Shown piece after piece: positions 36,255-45,655 of a DNA stretch of 64,000 bases (position 1 is the first letter of the stretch; each line of letters begins with the position of its first letter). A program made the translations under genes and the position numbers. Source of the DNA: Vibrio sp. STUT-A11 (GTDB lineage: Bacteria > Pseudomonadota > Gammaproteobacteria > Enterobacterales > Vibrionaceae); contig NZ_AP026763.1 in NCBI RefSeq assembly GCF_026000435.1, positions 1,674,001 through 1,738,000 on the forward strand, written 5' to 3'. The notes beneath the pieces are model-generated. The model did no database searches and was not told the origin of the DNA. It was given only the letters and a program-made list of their open reading frames with translations.

Positions 36255-36785
36255 ATGAACCATAACCGTATCGTCTGCTTCGATTTAGAAATGTGTTGCT
36301 GGAACGAAAATGGCGTCGGCCGTACTGGCGAGATCATCGAAGTCGGGTTGGCTGAAATAGATTTGTCTAAAGGTGAGATCGTTAAACGTGCTCAATACTA
36401 CGTTAAGCCTGAGCATGATGAAGTCTCACTGTTTTGTGCCGAGTTAACGGGGATTACACCGCGTAAAATTGAAAAACAAGGTCGACCACTTGAAGAAGTG
36501 TTGAAGTCTATGGTTAAGAACTTCGGCGGGCGCAACAAAATTTACGCTTCTTGGGGACGAGATGACACGATTTTACTTGAAGAGTGTAAACAAAAAGGAA
36601 TTGAAGCGCCCTTTAACGAGTTTATTAACCTGGCAACGCTTTATCGTATTCAAAACCGGCTTAAAGATAAGCGTATTGGCCACAGAGCCGCGCAAGAAGC
36701 GAAAGGGATTGACTGGGAAGGCCGTCAACACTCTGGTTACGTTGATGCTTATAATTTAGCCAAACTTGCCCTGGTTATGCTGTAA
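36255..36785 (+). CDS. DEDDh-family 3'-5' exonuclease
   Basis: Probable RNA or DNA 3'-5' exonuclease, 176 residues. The motifs are Asp10 and Glu12 in CFDLEM, a second acidic site around YASWGRDD, and the C-terminal HSGYVDAYNLA giving the H-x4-D pair of the DEDDh class. The length fits a stand-alone exonuclease domain of the KapD/ERI-1-like type. The ATG at 36255 follows TTAGGA. Substrate unknown. Confidence 0.85.
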   Translation: MNHNRIVCFDLEMCCWNENGVGRTGEIIEVGLAEIDLSKGEIVKRAQYYVKPEHDEVSLFCAELTGITPRKIEKQGRPLEEVLKSMVKNFGGRNKIYASWGRDDTILLEECKQKGIEAPFNEFINLATLYRIQNRLKDKRIGHRAAQEAKGIDWEGRQHSGYVDAYNLAKLALVML

Positions 36786-36919
36786 GAGTTAATCTGGGCT
36801 CTGTAATGATTGTTTAATCCAACCGTTGTTTTTCTGTCACGTAGTGACATTAAATTAGGTTCTGTCAAGCAGATTGATATCTTAACTCGTATTTATAACA
36901 ACACGTTGGCTTCAACTTA

Positions 36920-36946
36920 AAAACGCGCTTTGATAGCGCGTTTTTT
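36920..36946 (+). terminator. Rho-independent terminator after the exonuclease gene
   Basis: The stem AAAACGCGCT/AGCGCGTTTT with a 5-nt loop runs into T6. It is about 135 bp after the stop and may also serve the convergent TerB-like gene. Confidence 0.85.
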
Positions 36947-36975
36947 ATTGCACGTTTAAAATTTTCGTAACGTAA

Positions 36976-37416
36976 TTACTGAGATTGAAGCTTCGCTCTG
37001 ATGAAATCGTGGTGGTCGACATACAGCAGTTCTGCAGTTTTACGAATCACAGCGTCTTCTAAAGGATCTATCTCACCATCGGCGTAGGCCACCTCCCACA
37101 TACTTTTTATCAAGTCGTAGCGCGTTTCCTGCGTTAACTCCCGTAACTGGGAAGTGAAATCATACAAAGAAGTCGCATCCTTTGTTTTTTGTGCGGCTTG
37201 TTCCAGTAAATGTGTGGCTTCTTCTGAGCTCAATTCAAGTAACTTCATGAGTAGAGAGTGTTTCGTCTCTTGCTCTTTTTCATCCACTTGATGGTCAGCG
37301 CCAGACACTTCACAAAGTAAGCATGCAATCGCCATGTTGGGAGACACGGTATGAGTCTGTGCCAGATCCTCGCCATCGAGAAGCTGTTTAAATAGAGATG
37401 TGAGAGAATTGAACAT
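36976..37416 (-). CDS. TerB-family protein
   Basis: 146-residue all-helical protein of the TerB fold. The second-half motif MWEVAYADGEIDPLEDAVIRK is the hallmark, with a first half-repeat CLLCEVSGADHQVDEKE; both acidic loops could bind metal. Many genomes carry such stand-alone TerB proteins outside tellurite operons, and no other ter gene is here, so tellurite resistance should not be assumed. The ATG at 37416 is preferred to the GTG at 37428, which forms part of its ribosome site. Confidence 0.85.
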   Translation of the reverse strand: MFNSLTSLFKQLLDGEDLAQTHTVSPNMAIACLLCEVSGADHQVDEKEQETKHSLLMKLLELSSEEATHLLEQAAQKTKDATSLYDFTSQLRELTQETRYDLIKSMWEVAYADGEIDPLEDAVIRKTAELLYVDHHDFIRAKLQSQ

Positions 37417-37537
37417 AGTAAACACCAAACTGATAATTATCTTTTAAACATGGTTATATGTGACTTAAATCTCAAGGGGTGAAACCTGAAATTACGAATT
37501 CTTTACATTTAGAATACGACGCTATCAATCAAGGTGA

Positions 37538-39478
37538 TCAATTTTCTATTCTCGTCGGTGGAAAATGAATTTCTTCATTATCACTCGTCAATATACTGAT
37601 TTGGTTAGGCTTACCGTCATCATCGAGATGTAATTCTCCGATCGCACTGTGGTTAACCAAACGATAAAAGTTATGACTACTTGGCGCACGCTTATAAATT
37701 TTGAGTCGCTTACGCTTAGTGAACCAGTTTAGTGGCGAGCGAGGGCTGTATAGCATTCTGTCCAGCGCATCACAGATAGTGAGTAGTCTTGTCGGAAATT
37801 GATTTTTAATGCCGCTACAGGTGATTTGATAAATATTCGGGCTGCTTTTTCGAAAGCGTAATTTGATGTCGTAAGCAAAAGAGTAATGGACATCCCCCGA
37901 CAAAATCACAAAGTTAGTCGGTGTTTTAGTATGAGTGAAAATACTGACGAGCGTGTTCGCACTGCCCGGGTGTGCCATCCAGTTTTCGGCATCGACTAAT
38001 AATGGCTTACCAAACATGGTAAACACGCGTTGCAGCGATTCTATAAATTTCACACCGAACATCGGCGCTGCAGAAACGATGATCACTTTATCTTCGTGGA
38101 CTAATTCTTGATGAAATTCGATTAAGGCTTCCCAATCCATTAAGCCAGACGGCTTGTTCATTTTAGATTCTGACCGCCAGCGACGAGTTCGGGTATCCAG
38201 AACCACGACTTTGGGGGAGGTCGGAATGGTGTAATGCCAGTTCTCGAAGCGATAGAGATACTGAATCAGGTCATCTTGAGCTTCGGTAGTGCGTTGCTCA
38301 AGAAAGTCTTTTATGTGAGCCATAAAAGCATCATCGAACTTTTCCGGTGCGTTTCCCCAGCCCTGACAAAACCAATAGGCGATCAGGCTATTTCCGATTA
38401 TTCGTTTTGCAAAAAGGTTGGTGTATGCCGCTTGTTCCCAGCCAATGGTTAAGTTCCAGTCGTCCGTCACATCGTGATCATCAAAAATCATGTAAGTCGG
38501 AAGGTGTGCAAGAAGGCGTTGTACGCGTTCTAATCCGCTGACAAACTTATCTATTTGCGTTTTTTCCTCACGCCACTTTTGTTGCCAGTTGGGGGCGAGT
38601 GTGTTGCCTCCGACAAGGAATTGATTCTCCAGTAATCGGTCACGCTTGATGAGATGCCAAAGCGTCGGCGACCAAACCAAGAGGTACATGGCAAAACATT
38701 CTGCAAAACTGATCAGGTGATTTTCACACTCTTTAGAGCTGAAAATAGGGGTGCCACGGCGAGGAAAAAACTGACTGAGCAGGCTACCGTCATCAACGTA
38801 ATGTGGCAGCAACTGGTCGCGGCCATAAAAACACGCAGGGTGTTGATAAAGCGCTGTGGTGTCGGTAATCGATGCTTGTTGAAACTGCTCATCAGGCAAG
38901 CCCAGTAACTCGATTACTTGTTCAATCGCATCTAACGTTGGCCCGGCTACATGGTCAACATAAACTTGATCGCCGCTCATGATAAGCATGTCCGGACGAG
39001 ATTCTGCGCTTTGCTGAGCCACTTTTTCATCTGCTGCAAGTAAAGCATCGTCACTAAAATGCTGTGGGTTACGGCAAGAACCATGAAGGACATAATCGGC
39101 TTTTTCACTGATTAAAAATTCAATACCCTTATGCATATGGTTATCGTGCTCATAACACAAGTGAGGCAGCAGCTCTGTTAGCAGACCGTCTTGCGTGTGG
39201 AGCTGATATCGAAGTGGCTGATGAGTAGGAAAATCGGCTTTTAATGATAGTAAACAAACCCAAGCTTGCTCACCAACCTGAAGTTGAGTGAGCTTCTCAA
39301 AGTCCTCAGAGTGATACGAAGTCGCAGAGTTTGCATCGTTGACTTCGATGAACCCTTCTAATGGCTTGGTTGTGACCAGCCAAATATTCACTTCTGATGC
39401 GGTCACTTTGCGCAGAATAGGGCCCGCAATGATAAGAGGAAGGTGAGGATGTTGGATTTTGTCTAATGATGCAGCCAA
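37538..39478 (-). CDS. PhoD-like metallophosphatase, 646 residues
   Basis: Calcineurin-type phosphoesterase of the alkaline phosphatase D family. Metal ligands are visible in LIMSGDQVYVDH, MIFDDHDVTDDWNL and LSGDVHYSFA. There is no signal peptide or Tat motif, so unlike classical secreted PhoD it should be cytoplasmic. The first ~110 residues form a beta domain. The four-base-spaced unknown gene upstream (39488) is probably in the same operon. Substrate unknown. Confidence 0.85.
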   Translation of the reverse strand: MAASLDKIQHPHLPLIIAGPILRKVTASEVNIWLVTTKPLEGFIEVNDANSATSYHSEDFEKLTQLQVGEQAWVCLLSLKADFPTHQPLRYQLHTQDGLLTELLPHLCYEHDNHMHKGIEFLISEKADYVLHGSCRNPQHFSDDALLAADEKVAQQSAESRPDMLIMSGDQVYVDHVAGPTLDAIEQVIELLGLPDEQFQQASITDTTALYQHPACFYGRDQLLPHYVDDGSLLSQFFPRRGTPIFSSKECENHLISFAECFAMYLLVWSPTLWHLIKRDRLLENQFLVGGNTLAPNWQQKWREEKTQIDKFVSGLERVQRLLAHLPTYMIFDDHDVTDDWNLTIGWEQAAYTNLFAKRIIGNSLIAYWFCQGWGNAPEKFDDAFMAHIKDFLEQRTTEAQDDLIQYLYRFENWHYTIPTSPKVVVLDTRTRRWRSESKMNKPSGLMDWEALIEFHQELVHEDKVIIVSAAPMFGVKFIESLQRVFTMFGKPLLVDAENWMAHPGSANTLVSIFTHTKTPTNFVILSGDVHYSFAYDIKLRFRKSSPNIYQITCSGIKNQFPTRLLTICDALDRMLYSPRSPLNWFTKRKRLKIYKRAPSSHNFYRLVNHSAIGELHLDDDGKPNQISILTSDNEEIHFPPTRIEN

Positions 39479-39487
39479 ACTGGTTCC

Positions 39488-39832
39488 TTATTTGTCTGAT
39501 TCTTCTAATATTTCTACCACTTGAGCGCTACTCAATTCGTGACCAGCAAGAAACAAACCTAGCATCGCTTCTGTCTTCGAATCGTTATCGCTGTCTTCGT
39601 CCAGAACCTGTCGTAATCGAGTACGAATTAAGTCAATTTCATGGTCAACGAAACCCCGACCTTCTTCTTCCTGGCATTCTTCAGGCGCATTGTCGAAGCT
39701 CAAAAATAACAGTTTGCCGTCGAGTTTTGTTTCCACCAATCTTTCCGGTAGCCACTCTTCTCCCATCACAATATCTGGGTCAGTGTTGGTCGGCAAATTA
39801 TTAAGGATGGAAATGAGTTCTGATACTTTCAC
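39488..39832 (-). CDS. Uncharacterised acidic protein, 114 residues
   Basis: I do not recognise the family. The sequence starts MKVSELISILNNLPTNTDPDIVMGEEW and is very acidic through the middle (PEECQEEEGRG, DEDSDNDSK). The N-terminus resembles small proteins that pair a helix with a two-strand hairpin. It lies nine bases upstream of the PhoD-like gene on the same strand, which supports a real, co-transcribed gene. Confidence 0.65.
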   Translation of the reverse strand: MKVSELISILNNLPTNTDPDIVMGEEWLPERLVETKLDGKLLFLSFDNAPEECQEEEGRGFVDHEIDLIRTRLRQVLDEDSDNDSKTEAMLGLFLAGHELSSAQVVEILEESDK

Positions 39833-40182
39833 TTTTTATTCGTTATCGTTAGGGCTAGCGACATAACTGGTACAACTCGTTAGGTAATTTCATTCTATTT
39901 CAACGAGATTCAATGCCAATTTATCAAAGCATAAGATTTATTCTGTCACGTATATGACAACATTCCACATTGTAACGGCCCATTTAGAAAGAACATAAGC
40001 GTAAAGTTTCAATTAACGAATGATTGCTTTTTTATCGACCAATTTTATAGAAAACACGTGAAATGGCTTCGGTATGCCTCACTTCTGGCATTTATGTTTG
40101 GGGCTTGAACGTCTTTCCATTTTAGAACGAGATCAAAAGGTCGGATTTGTCACCACGTAAAATATCACCCATTCTCAGTGAG
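39833..40182. other. Spacer between two divergent uncharacterised genes
   Basis: About 350 bp, AT-rich, with no supported ORF. GTCA-N6-TGAC at about 39945–39958 is a small dyad. I see no clear promoter. Confidence 0.3.
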
Positions 40183-40587
40183 ATGAAAACTAATACACTA
40201 TTATCCCAGCTGAAATTTGTTTATCGCGCAAAGGTTAAAGCCATTTGTAATGCATCTGAAGAGTGTGATGGCTTGAGTACCATGAGCATCGATTCTTCAT
40301 TTAACATTCAGATTGAGGGAACAAACTGCACTAATGATGAGTTCGCCAAGCGATTCTTTGTGGTTAACGGAGAAGGGCATATGGAAGGCGACGGATGGTT
40401 AGTGCTTTACGTTGACTCAATAGAAGTGAGTGTGGGTGAAGAAATAGCGATACCCAGTGATGTCGCGTTCAATGCAATGATAGAGAATAGGGTGCAGGAA
40501 GCCGAGGAAGTGTTAGAACGACTGTATGAGAATGCCATGGAAAAAATAGAAAAAGGGACGGTTCATCATCATACAGAAGACTCGTAA
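40183..40587 (+). CDS. Uncharacterised acidic protein, about 134 residues
   Basis: I do not recognise the family. From the ATG at 40183 it reads MKTNTLLSQLKFVYRAKVKAIC; an alternative TTG at 40147 has a better ribosome site (AAAAGG) and adds 12 residues. It has a beta-rich middle (FFVVNGEGHMEGDGWLVLYVDSIEV region) and a C-terminal acidic helix ending HHHTEDS. Composition and length favour a real gene; no neighbour suggests a role. Confidence 0.6.
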   Translation: MKTNTLLSQLKFVYRAKVKAICNASEECDGLSTMSIDSSFNIQIEGTNCTNDEFAKRFFVVNGEGHMEGDGWLVLYVDSIEVSVGEEIAIPSDVAFNAMIENRVQEAEEVLERLYENAMEKIEKGTVHHHTEDS

Positions 40588-40612
40588 ACCAGAATCGGCG
40601 TATTCCCGTTGT

Positions 40613-40648
40613 TTAGTTAGATGTGGAAGCTTAGTTAGATGTGAAAAC
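40613..40648 (+). repeat. Two tandem 18-bp repeats
   Basis: TTAGTTAGATGTGGAAGC is directly followed by TTAGTTAGATGTGAAAAC. A weaker third copy may follow (TTTAGCTGTGACAG). The repeat is intergenic and between convergent genes. Confidence 0.6.
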
Positions 40649-40677
40649 CGTTTAGCTGTGACAGTCTCGAAATGAAA

Positions 40678-40702
40678 AAGGGACGGCAATGAGCCATCCC
40701 TT
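40678..40702 (-). terminator. Rho-independent terminator after azoR
   Basis: On the minus strand AAGGGATGGC/GCCGTCCCTT form a 10-bp stem (one wobble) with a 5-nt loop, followed by TTTTTC. It lies 27 bases after the azoR stop. Confidence 0.85.
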
Positions 40703-40728
40703 AAGTACCTATTTGCTTTTAGTGACGC

Positions 40729-41313
40729 TTACGCCAAAGTTGCTAACTGACTTTGCGCTTCAGTGATGCCTTTTGCTGCCGCATCTTCACCCATGTTTAG
40801 CGCTTCTGCGTAAACAAATTCCACATCGGCGATACCAACAAAACCAAGTACCGTGCTTAGGTAAGGTGTGATGTTGTCTGTCGGAGCGTCTTTATGAATA
40901 CCGCCACGAGTCGTTACAACAATCGCTTTTTTGTTTTCAAACAGACCTTGAACGCCATTTTCTGTGTATTTAAATGTCACACCTGCACGAGCAATCAAGT
41001 CAATCCAGTTTTTAAGCTGAGTTGGAATCGTGAAGTTGTACATTGGCGCTGCAATGACTAGCGTATCTGCTGCCTTCACTTCTTCAATAAGCGCGTCTGA
41101 CAAGTCAACAACTTGCTGCTGCTCTTGAGAAAGGTCACCTGCCGAGCGTAGTGCTGTCGCTACCGTCAGATCAAGCACTGGCAGTGGGTTCGCCGCTAAA
41201 TCACGAACCGTTAGTTTGTCTTGAGCTACGTTTTTGATGAACTCTTCAACCAACTTGTTTGATTGTGAGTGGTCGCCAAGGATGCTTGATTTTAGAGCTA
41301 GTACACGAGACAT
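40729..41313 (-). CDS. azoR: FMN-dependent NADH-azoreductase
   Basis: Flavodoxin-fold quinone/azo reductase, 194 residues. Family features are LKSSILGDHSQSNKLVEEF at the FMN phosphate site, APMYNFTIPTQLKNWIDLI and FVTTRGG-like VVTTRGG. Cytoplasmic homodimer in the family; the physiological role is usually quinone detoxification. The gene stands alone with its own terminator. Confidence 0.92.
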   Translation of the reverse strand: MSRVLALKSSILGDHSQSNKLVEEFIKNVAQDKLTVRDLAANPLPVLDLTVATALRSAGDLSQEQQQVVDLSDALIEEVKAADTLVIAAPMYNFTIPTQLKNWIDLIARAGVTFKYTENGVQGLFENKKAIVVTTRGGIHKDAPTDNITPYLSTVLGFVGIADVEFVYAEALNMGEDAAAKGITEAQSQLATLA

Positions 41314-41452
41314 AATGGTTATTCCTTAAATAAGTGCTTTCGACTATGTGATGCATTATAAGCAATGGGCTGAGGTTCTAAACCCGACTTGTTTGCTTAA
41401 GTTGTTCGAAAAAATTGAATGAGCTTTCAGTTGTCTTGTCTTAGCCCTGTTG

Positions 41453-41461
41453 TGATACAAT
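41453..41461 (+). promoter_or_regulatory. Extended -10 promoter element for hrpA
   Basis: TGATACAAT is a textbook TGN-TANAAT-type extended -10. It lies about 40 bp upstream of the TTG at 41500 and downstream of the ATG at 41419, which argues against the longest hrpA reading. Confidence 0.45.
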
Positions 41462-41499
41462 TCGCGCAGTTTTATGTAATGAAAAGAATAGGAAACGCT

Positions 41500-44400
41500 T
41501 TGACTTCGTCACAGCCTACAAAGAAAACCTCCGCTGAAGCGCAATCTGCGCCAGAAAATGGAGCAAAGAAAGTTCAAGCGCCTCATGCTCAAGTGAACAA
41601 TGCCGCTTCGCTACGCAAAGCACTCAATCAGTGCATGATGCGCGACCGTTTTCGCTTAAGTAAACGTATATCTGGCGCAAGTAAAATTAAGAAAGATGCA
41701 TCGCGTAATGTCGTGTTTGATGAAATCGCGTTAGACATTGCTAAATCGATGATGGAAGTCGAGCAACGCGGCAATTATCAGCCAAAAATCGAATATCCAG
41801 CCATCCTGCCTGTTAGTCAAAAGAAAGACGACATTGCAAAGGCGATTGATGAAAACCAAGTGGTCATTATTGCGGGTGAAACGGGCTCAGGTAAAACCAC
41901 CCAGATACCAAAAATCTGTGCAGAGCTTGGCCGTGGTCAATTTGGCCTGATTGGCCATACTCAGCCTCGTCGTCTTGCTGCACGTTCTGTAGCAAACCGC
42001 ATCGCGGAAGAAATGGAAACCAAGCTCGGTGAATTTGTTGGTTATAAAGTTCGATTTAACGATCAAATCTCAGAGAACACCCAGATCAAATTGATGACCG
42101 ACGGCATTTTGCTGGCTGAGATTCAGCATGACCGTTTCTTGAATCAATACGACACTATCATTATCGATGAAGCGCACGAGCGTAGCCTGAACATCGATTT
42201 TATTTTGGGCTACCTAAAAGAACTTCTGCCACGTCGTCCAGATTTAAAAGTCATCATTACGTCGGCAACCATCGATCCGGAACGTTTTTCCAAGCACTTC
42301 AACGATGCCCCAATTATTGAGGTGTCTGGTCGAACTTACCCAGTAGAAACGCGTTACCGTCCGTTAAGCGGCGATGAGGATAACGATCGTGATCAGCTAG
42401 AAGGTATCTTCGAAGCCGTCGATGAGCTGTGTGACGAAGGTTTGGGCGATATTCTGATCTTCATGAACGGTGAACGTGAAATTCGTGACACTGCGGATGC
42501 ACTTTCCAAACGTAATCTTAAGAGTACAGAAATTGTACCTTTGTATGCGCGTTTGTCGGCTGGTGAACAGAACAAGATATTCCAACCACACGCTGGGCGC
42601 CGTATTGTATTGGCCACCAACGTCGCAGAAACATCATTAACTGTACCGGGTATCAAATATGTAATTGACCCAGGTACCGCGCGTATCAGTCGATACAGTT
42701 ACCGAACTAAAGTACAGCGTCTTCCGATTGAGCCTGTTTCTCAGGCAAGTGCGAACCAGCGTAAAGGTCGTTGTGGTCGTGTGGAAGAGGGTATCTGTAT
42801 TCGCCTCTACTCAGAGGAAGATTTCGAGTCTCGTCCTGAGTTTACCGATCCAGAAATTTTGCGTACTAACCTTGCGTCGGTAATCCTGCAGATGACGGCA
42901 CTTGGCTTGGGCGATATTCAAGCGTTCCCATTTGTTGAAGCGCCAGACAAACGCAACATTCAAGATGGTGTGCGCCTGTTAGAAGAGTTGGGGGCGATTA
43001 ATTCAGATGCGAAAGATCCAAAGAAACGCCTTACACCAACAGGTCGCCAACTGGCACGATTACCAATCGATCCTCGTTTAGCGCGCATGGTGTTAGAAGC
43101 GCCAAAGTATGGCGCTCTAAAAGAAGTGATGGTTATTGCGGCGGCTTTGTCTATTCAAGATCCACGTGAACGACCTTCGGACAAAAAGCAATCTTCAGAT
43201 GATAAGCACCGTCGCTTTTTCCATGAAGAGTCAGACTTCCTGACGTTTGTAAATCTTTGGGATTACATTCAGAAGCAGCAAAAAGCGCTGACGGGTAATC
43301 AGTTCCGTAAACAGTGTAAGCAAGATTACTTGAACTACTTACGTGTTCGTGAGTGGCAAGACGTTTATTTCCAAATCCACCAATCCATGCGTGAAATGGA
43401 ATTTAAGCTCAATGACGAGCCTGCTTCATATCATGGAGTGCACAGCGCAATTCTGGTTGGCTTGTTATCTCACATCGGTATGAAAGATCAGGAGAAGAGT
43501 GAATATCAAGGGGCGCGCAATGCCCGTTTCCATATCTTCCCAGCGTCTGGCTTGTTTAAGAAGCAGCCTAAATGGATCATGTCAGCAGAGTTGGTAGAAA
43601 CCTCAAAACTTTGGGGTCGAATTATTGCAAAAATTCAGCCTGAATGGATTGAGCCATTAGCCAAGCACTTAATCAAACGCAGTTACAGCGAACCGCACTG
43701 GTCGAAGAAACGCGCTGCGGTAATGGCGTACGAAAAAGTCATGCTGTATGGAGTGCCAATCGTCCCTAAACGTCTGGTGAATTATGGGAACATCGATGCA
43801 TCTATCAGTCGTGAAATCTTCATACGCAGTGCCTTGGTTGAAGGTGAGTGGGAAACCAAACACGCGTTCTTCAAGCAAAACCGCAAACTATTGCAAGAAG
43901 TCGAAGAGCTGGAACATAAATCTCGTCGCCGCGATATTTTGGTCGATGACGAAGAGCTATTTGATTTCTACGACCAACGCGTCGGTACCGAAGTAGTTTC
44001 TGGTAAACACTTTGATTCATGGTGGAAAAAAGCGTCGAAAGAAAACAAGGAACTGCTCAACTTTGAAAAAGAGATGCTTTTTAAGGGCGATGCGAGCCAT
44101 GTTACCGACTTAGACTACCCGAACTTCTGGCACCAAAATGGTTTAAAACTCAAGCTTAGCTACCAGTTTGAACCGGGCGATGATAGTGACGGCGTAACGG
44201 TTCATCTGCCGCTACCAATCCTTAACCAGGTGGAACAAGCTGGCTTTGACTGGCAGATCCCTGGTTTGCGCCATGAGCTGGTTGTTAGCCTGATTAAGTC
44301 ATTGCCGAAAACTATCCGTAAAAACTTTGTGCCAGCGCCAAATTACGCTGACGCTTTCTTAGCTCGCTCTACGCCAATGGAAGCACCACTTCTTGACTCA

Positions 44401-45471
44401 CTTGAGAAAGAGTTACGCCGCATGACGGGCGTAGAAGTACTGCGTGAAGACTGGAATCTGGATCAGGTACCGGAACACTTGAAAGTGACATTCCGCGCCG
44501 TCGATCATCGCAATCGTAAGCTTAAGGAAAACAAAGACCTGCATGAGCTGAAAGAAAGCCTCAAAGATAAAGTTCAGGAAACGCTTTCAAAAGTTGCTGA
44601 CGATGATATCGAGCAGCAGGGCTTGCATACGTGGAGCTTTGGCGAATTGCCAAAAGTGTATCAACAAAAACGTGGCGGTTATGACGTGAAAGCGTACCCA
44701 GCTCTTGTTGACACCAAAGATAGCGTTGAAATCAAACTGTACGAGACAGAATACGAGCAAATCTCGGCGATGCGTGCTGGTCAGCGTCGTCTAATTCTAT
44801 TAAACGTTCCGTCGCCAATTAAATACTTGCACGCCAATCTGCCGAATAAGTCGAAACTGGGCTTGTACTTTAACCCGTACGGCAAAGTACTGGATCTGAT
44901 TGATGACTGCATTGCTTGTGGCGTCGATAAGCTTATCGAAGAGCAGGGTGGTTTAGTTTGGGAACCAGAGCAGTTTGAAGCGTTGAAAGAACACGTTCGC
45001 GCTGAACTCGGTGATACCGTGGTTGAAATTGCAAAGCAAGTAGAGACCATTTTGACGACCGCCTTTAACATCAATAAGAAGTTGAAAGGTAAGATCGACT
45101 TTACCATGGCGTTTGCTCTTTCAGACATCAAAGCTCAAGTTGAAGGATTAATCTTCAAAGGATTTGCTACTGAGTGTGGCTGGAAACGTCTACCAGACAT
45201 TCTCCGTTACATGCGTGCAATTGAACGCCGCATGGAGAAGTTGCCGATCGATCCGAATAAAGACCGCTTACACATGCTGAAAATTGAATCGGTGACGAAT
45301 GACTATAAAGAGTTACTGAACAAGATTCCTAAAGGCATGGTCATTCCAGAAAACGTAAAAGAAGTACGTTGGATGTTAGAAGAGCTGAGAGTGAGTTATT
45401 TTGCTCAGCAATTAGGCACACCGTATCCGGTTTCTGATAAACGAGTCAAAAACGCAATTGATGCGTGTTAG
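41500..45471 (+). CDS. hrpA: ATP-dependent RNA helicase HrpA
   Basis: DEAH-box RNA helicase, about 1323 residues from the TTG at 41500; E. coli HrpA has 1300. Motifs: Walker A AGETGSGKTT, DEAH in IIIDEAHERSLN, TSATID, and QRKGRCGRVEEG. The long C-terminal part is the HrpA-specific DUF3418-like region. The family unwinds RNA and is implicated in rescue of stalled ribosomes. The start was chosen because AGGAA precedes the TTG at the right distance and because an extended -10 lies at 41453–41461; the ATG at 41479 lacks a ribosome site and the ATG at 41419 is upstream of the promoter. Confidence 0.93.
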   Translation: MTSSQPTKKTSAEAQSAPENGAKKVQAPHAQVNNAASLRKALNQCMMRDRFRLSKRISGASKIKKDASRNVVFDEIALDIAKSMMEVEQRGNYQPKIEYPAILPVSQKKDDIAKAIDENQVVIIAGETGSGKTTQIPKICAELGRGQFGLIGHTQPRRLAARSVANRIAEEMETKLGEFVGYKVRFNDQISENTQIKLMTDGILLAEIQHDRFLNQYDTIIIDEAHERSLNIDFILGYLKELLPRRPDLKVIITSATIDPERFSKHFNDAPIIEVSGRTYPVETRYRPLSGDEDNDRDQLEGIFEAVDELCDEGLGDILIFMNGEREIRDTADALSKRNLKSTEIVPLYARLSAGEQNKIFQPHAGRRIVLATNVAETSLTVPGIKYVIDPGTARISRYSYRTKVQRLPIEPVSQASANQRKGRCGRVEEGICIRLYSEEDFESRPEFTDPEILRTNLASVILQMTALGLGDIQAFPFVEAPDKRNIQDGVRLLEELGAINSDAKDPKKRLTPTGRQLARLPIDPRLARMVLEAPKYGALKEVMVIAAALSIQDPRERPSDKKQSSDDKHRRFFHEESDFLTFVNLWDYIQKQQKALTGNQFRKQCKQDYLNYLRVREWQDVYFQIHQSMREMEFKLNDEPASYHGVHSAILVGLLSHIGMKDQEKSEYQGARNARFHIFPASGLFKKQPKWIMSAELVETSKLWGRIIAKIQPEWIEPLAKHLIKRSYSEPHWSKKRAAVMAYEKVMLYGVPIVPKRLVNYGNIDASISREIFIRSALVEGEWETKHAFFKQNRKLLQEVEELEHKSRRRDILVDDEELFDFYDQRVGTEVVSGKHFDSWWKKASKENKELLNFEKEMLFKGDASHVTDLDYPNFWHQNGLKLKLSYQFEPGDDSDGVTVHLPLPILNQVEQAGFDWQIPGLRHELVVSLIKSLPKTIRKNFVPAPNYADAFLARSTPMEAPLLDSLEKELRRMTGVEVLREDWNLDQVPEHLKVTFRAVDHRNRKLKENKDLHELKESLKDKVQETLSKVADDDIEQQGLHTWSFGELPKVYQQKRGGYDVKAYPALVDTKDSVEIKLYETEYEQISAMRAGQRRLILLNVPSPIKYLHANLPNKSKLGLYFNPYGKVLDLIDDCIACGVDKLIEEQGGLVWEPEQFEALKEHVRAELGDTVVEIAKQVETILTTAFNINKKLKGKIDFTMAFALSDIKAQVEGLIFKGFATECGWKRLPDILRYMRAIERRMEKLPIDPNKDRLHMLKIESVTNDYKELLNKIPKGMVIPENVKEVRWMLEELRVSYFAQQLGTPYPVSDKRVKNAIDAC

Positions 45472-45569
45472 TCGTACCGTACAATCGTAACCGAGATTTA
45501 TATCAACGTGCGTGCGGTTACTGGTACGGTAATTGCTAGTAATTGATAAATGTGTTGTTTTTAGTTCTA

Positions 45570-45595
45570 GGGAGGCAATGGTTTGCCTCCCTTGT
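45570..45595 (+). terminator. Hairpin terminator after hrpA
   Basis: A 9-bp stem GGGAGGCAA/TTGCCTCCC with a TGGT loop is followed by TTGTATTT, a weak T tract. About 100 bp after hrpA and 65 bp before the next gene. Confidence 0.65.
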
Positions 45596-45655
45596 ATTTG
45601 CAGTGTCTACGTCAGATTAAGAAGACGTAGGAATGAAAAGAGTAAAAGGTAAATG

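Noticed and set aside
36976..37416. Tellurite resistance operon
   Set aside because: Only a stand-alone TerB-fold gene is present; terC, terD or terE neighbours are missing.
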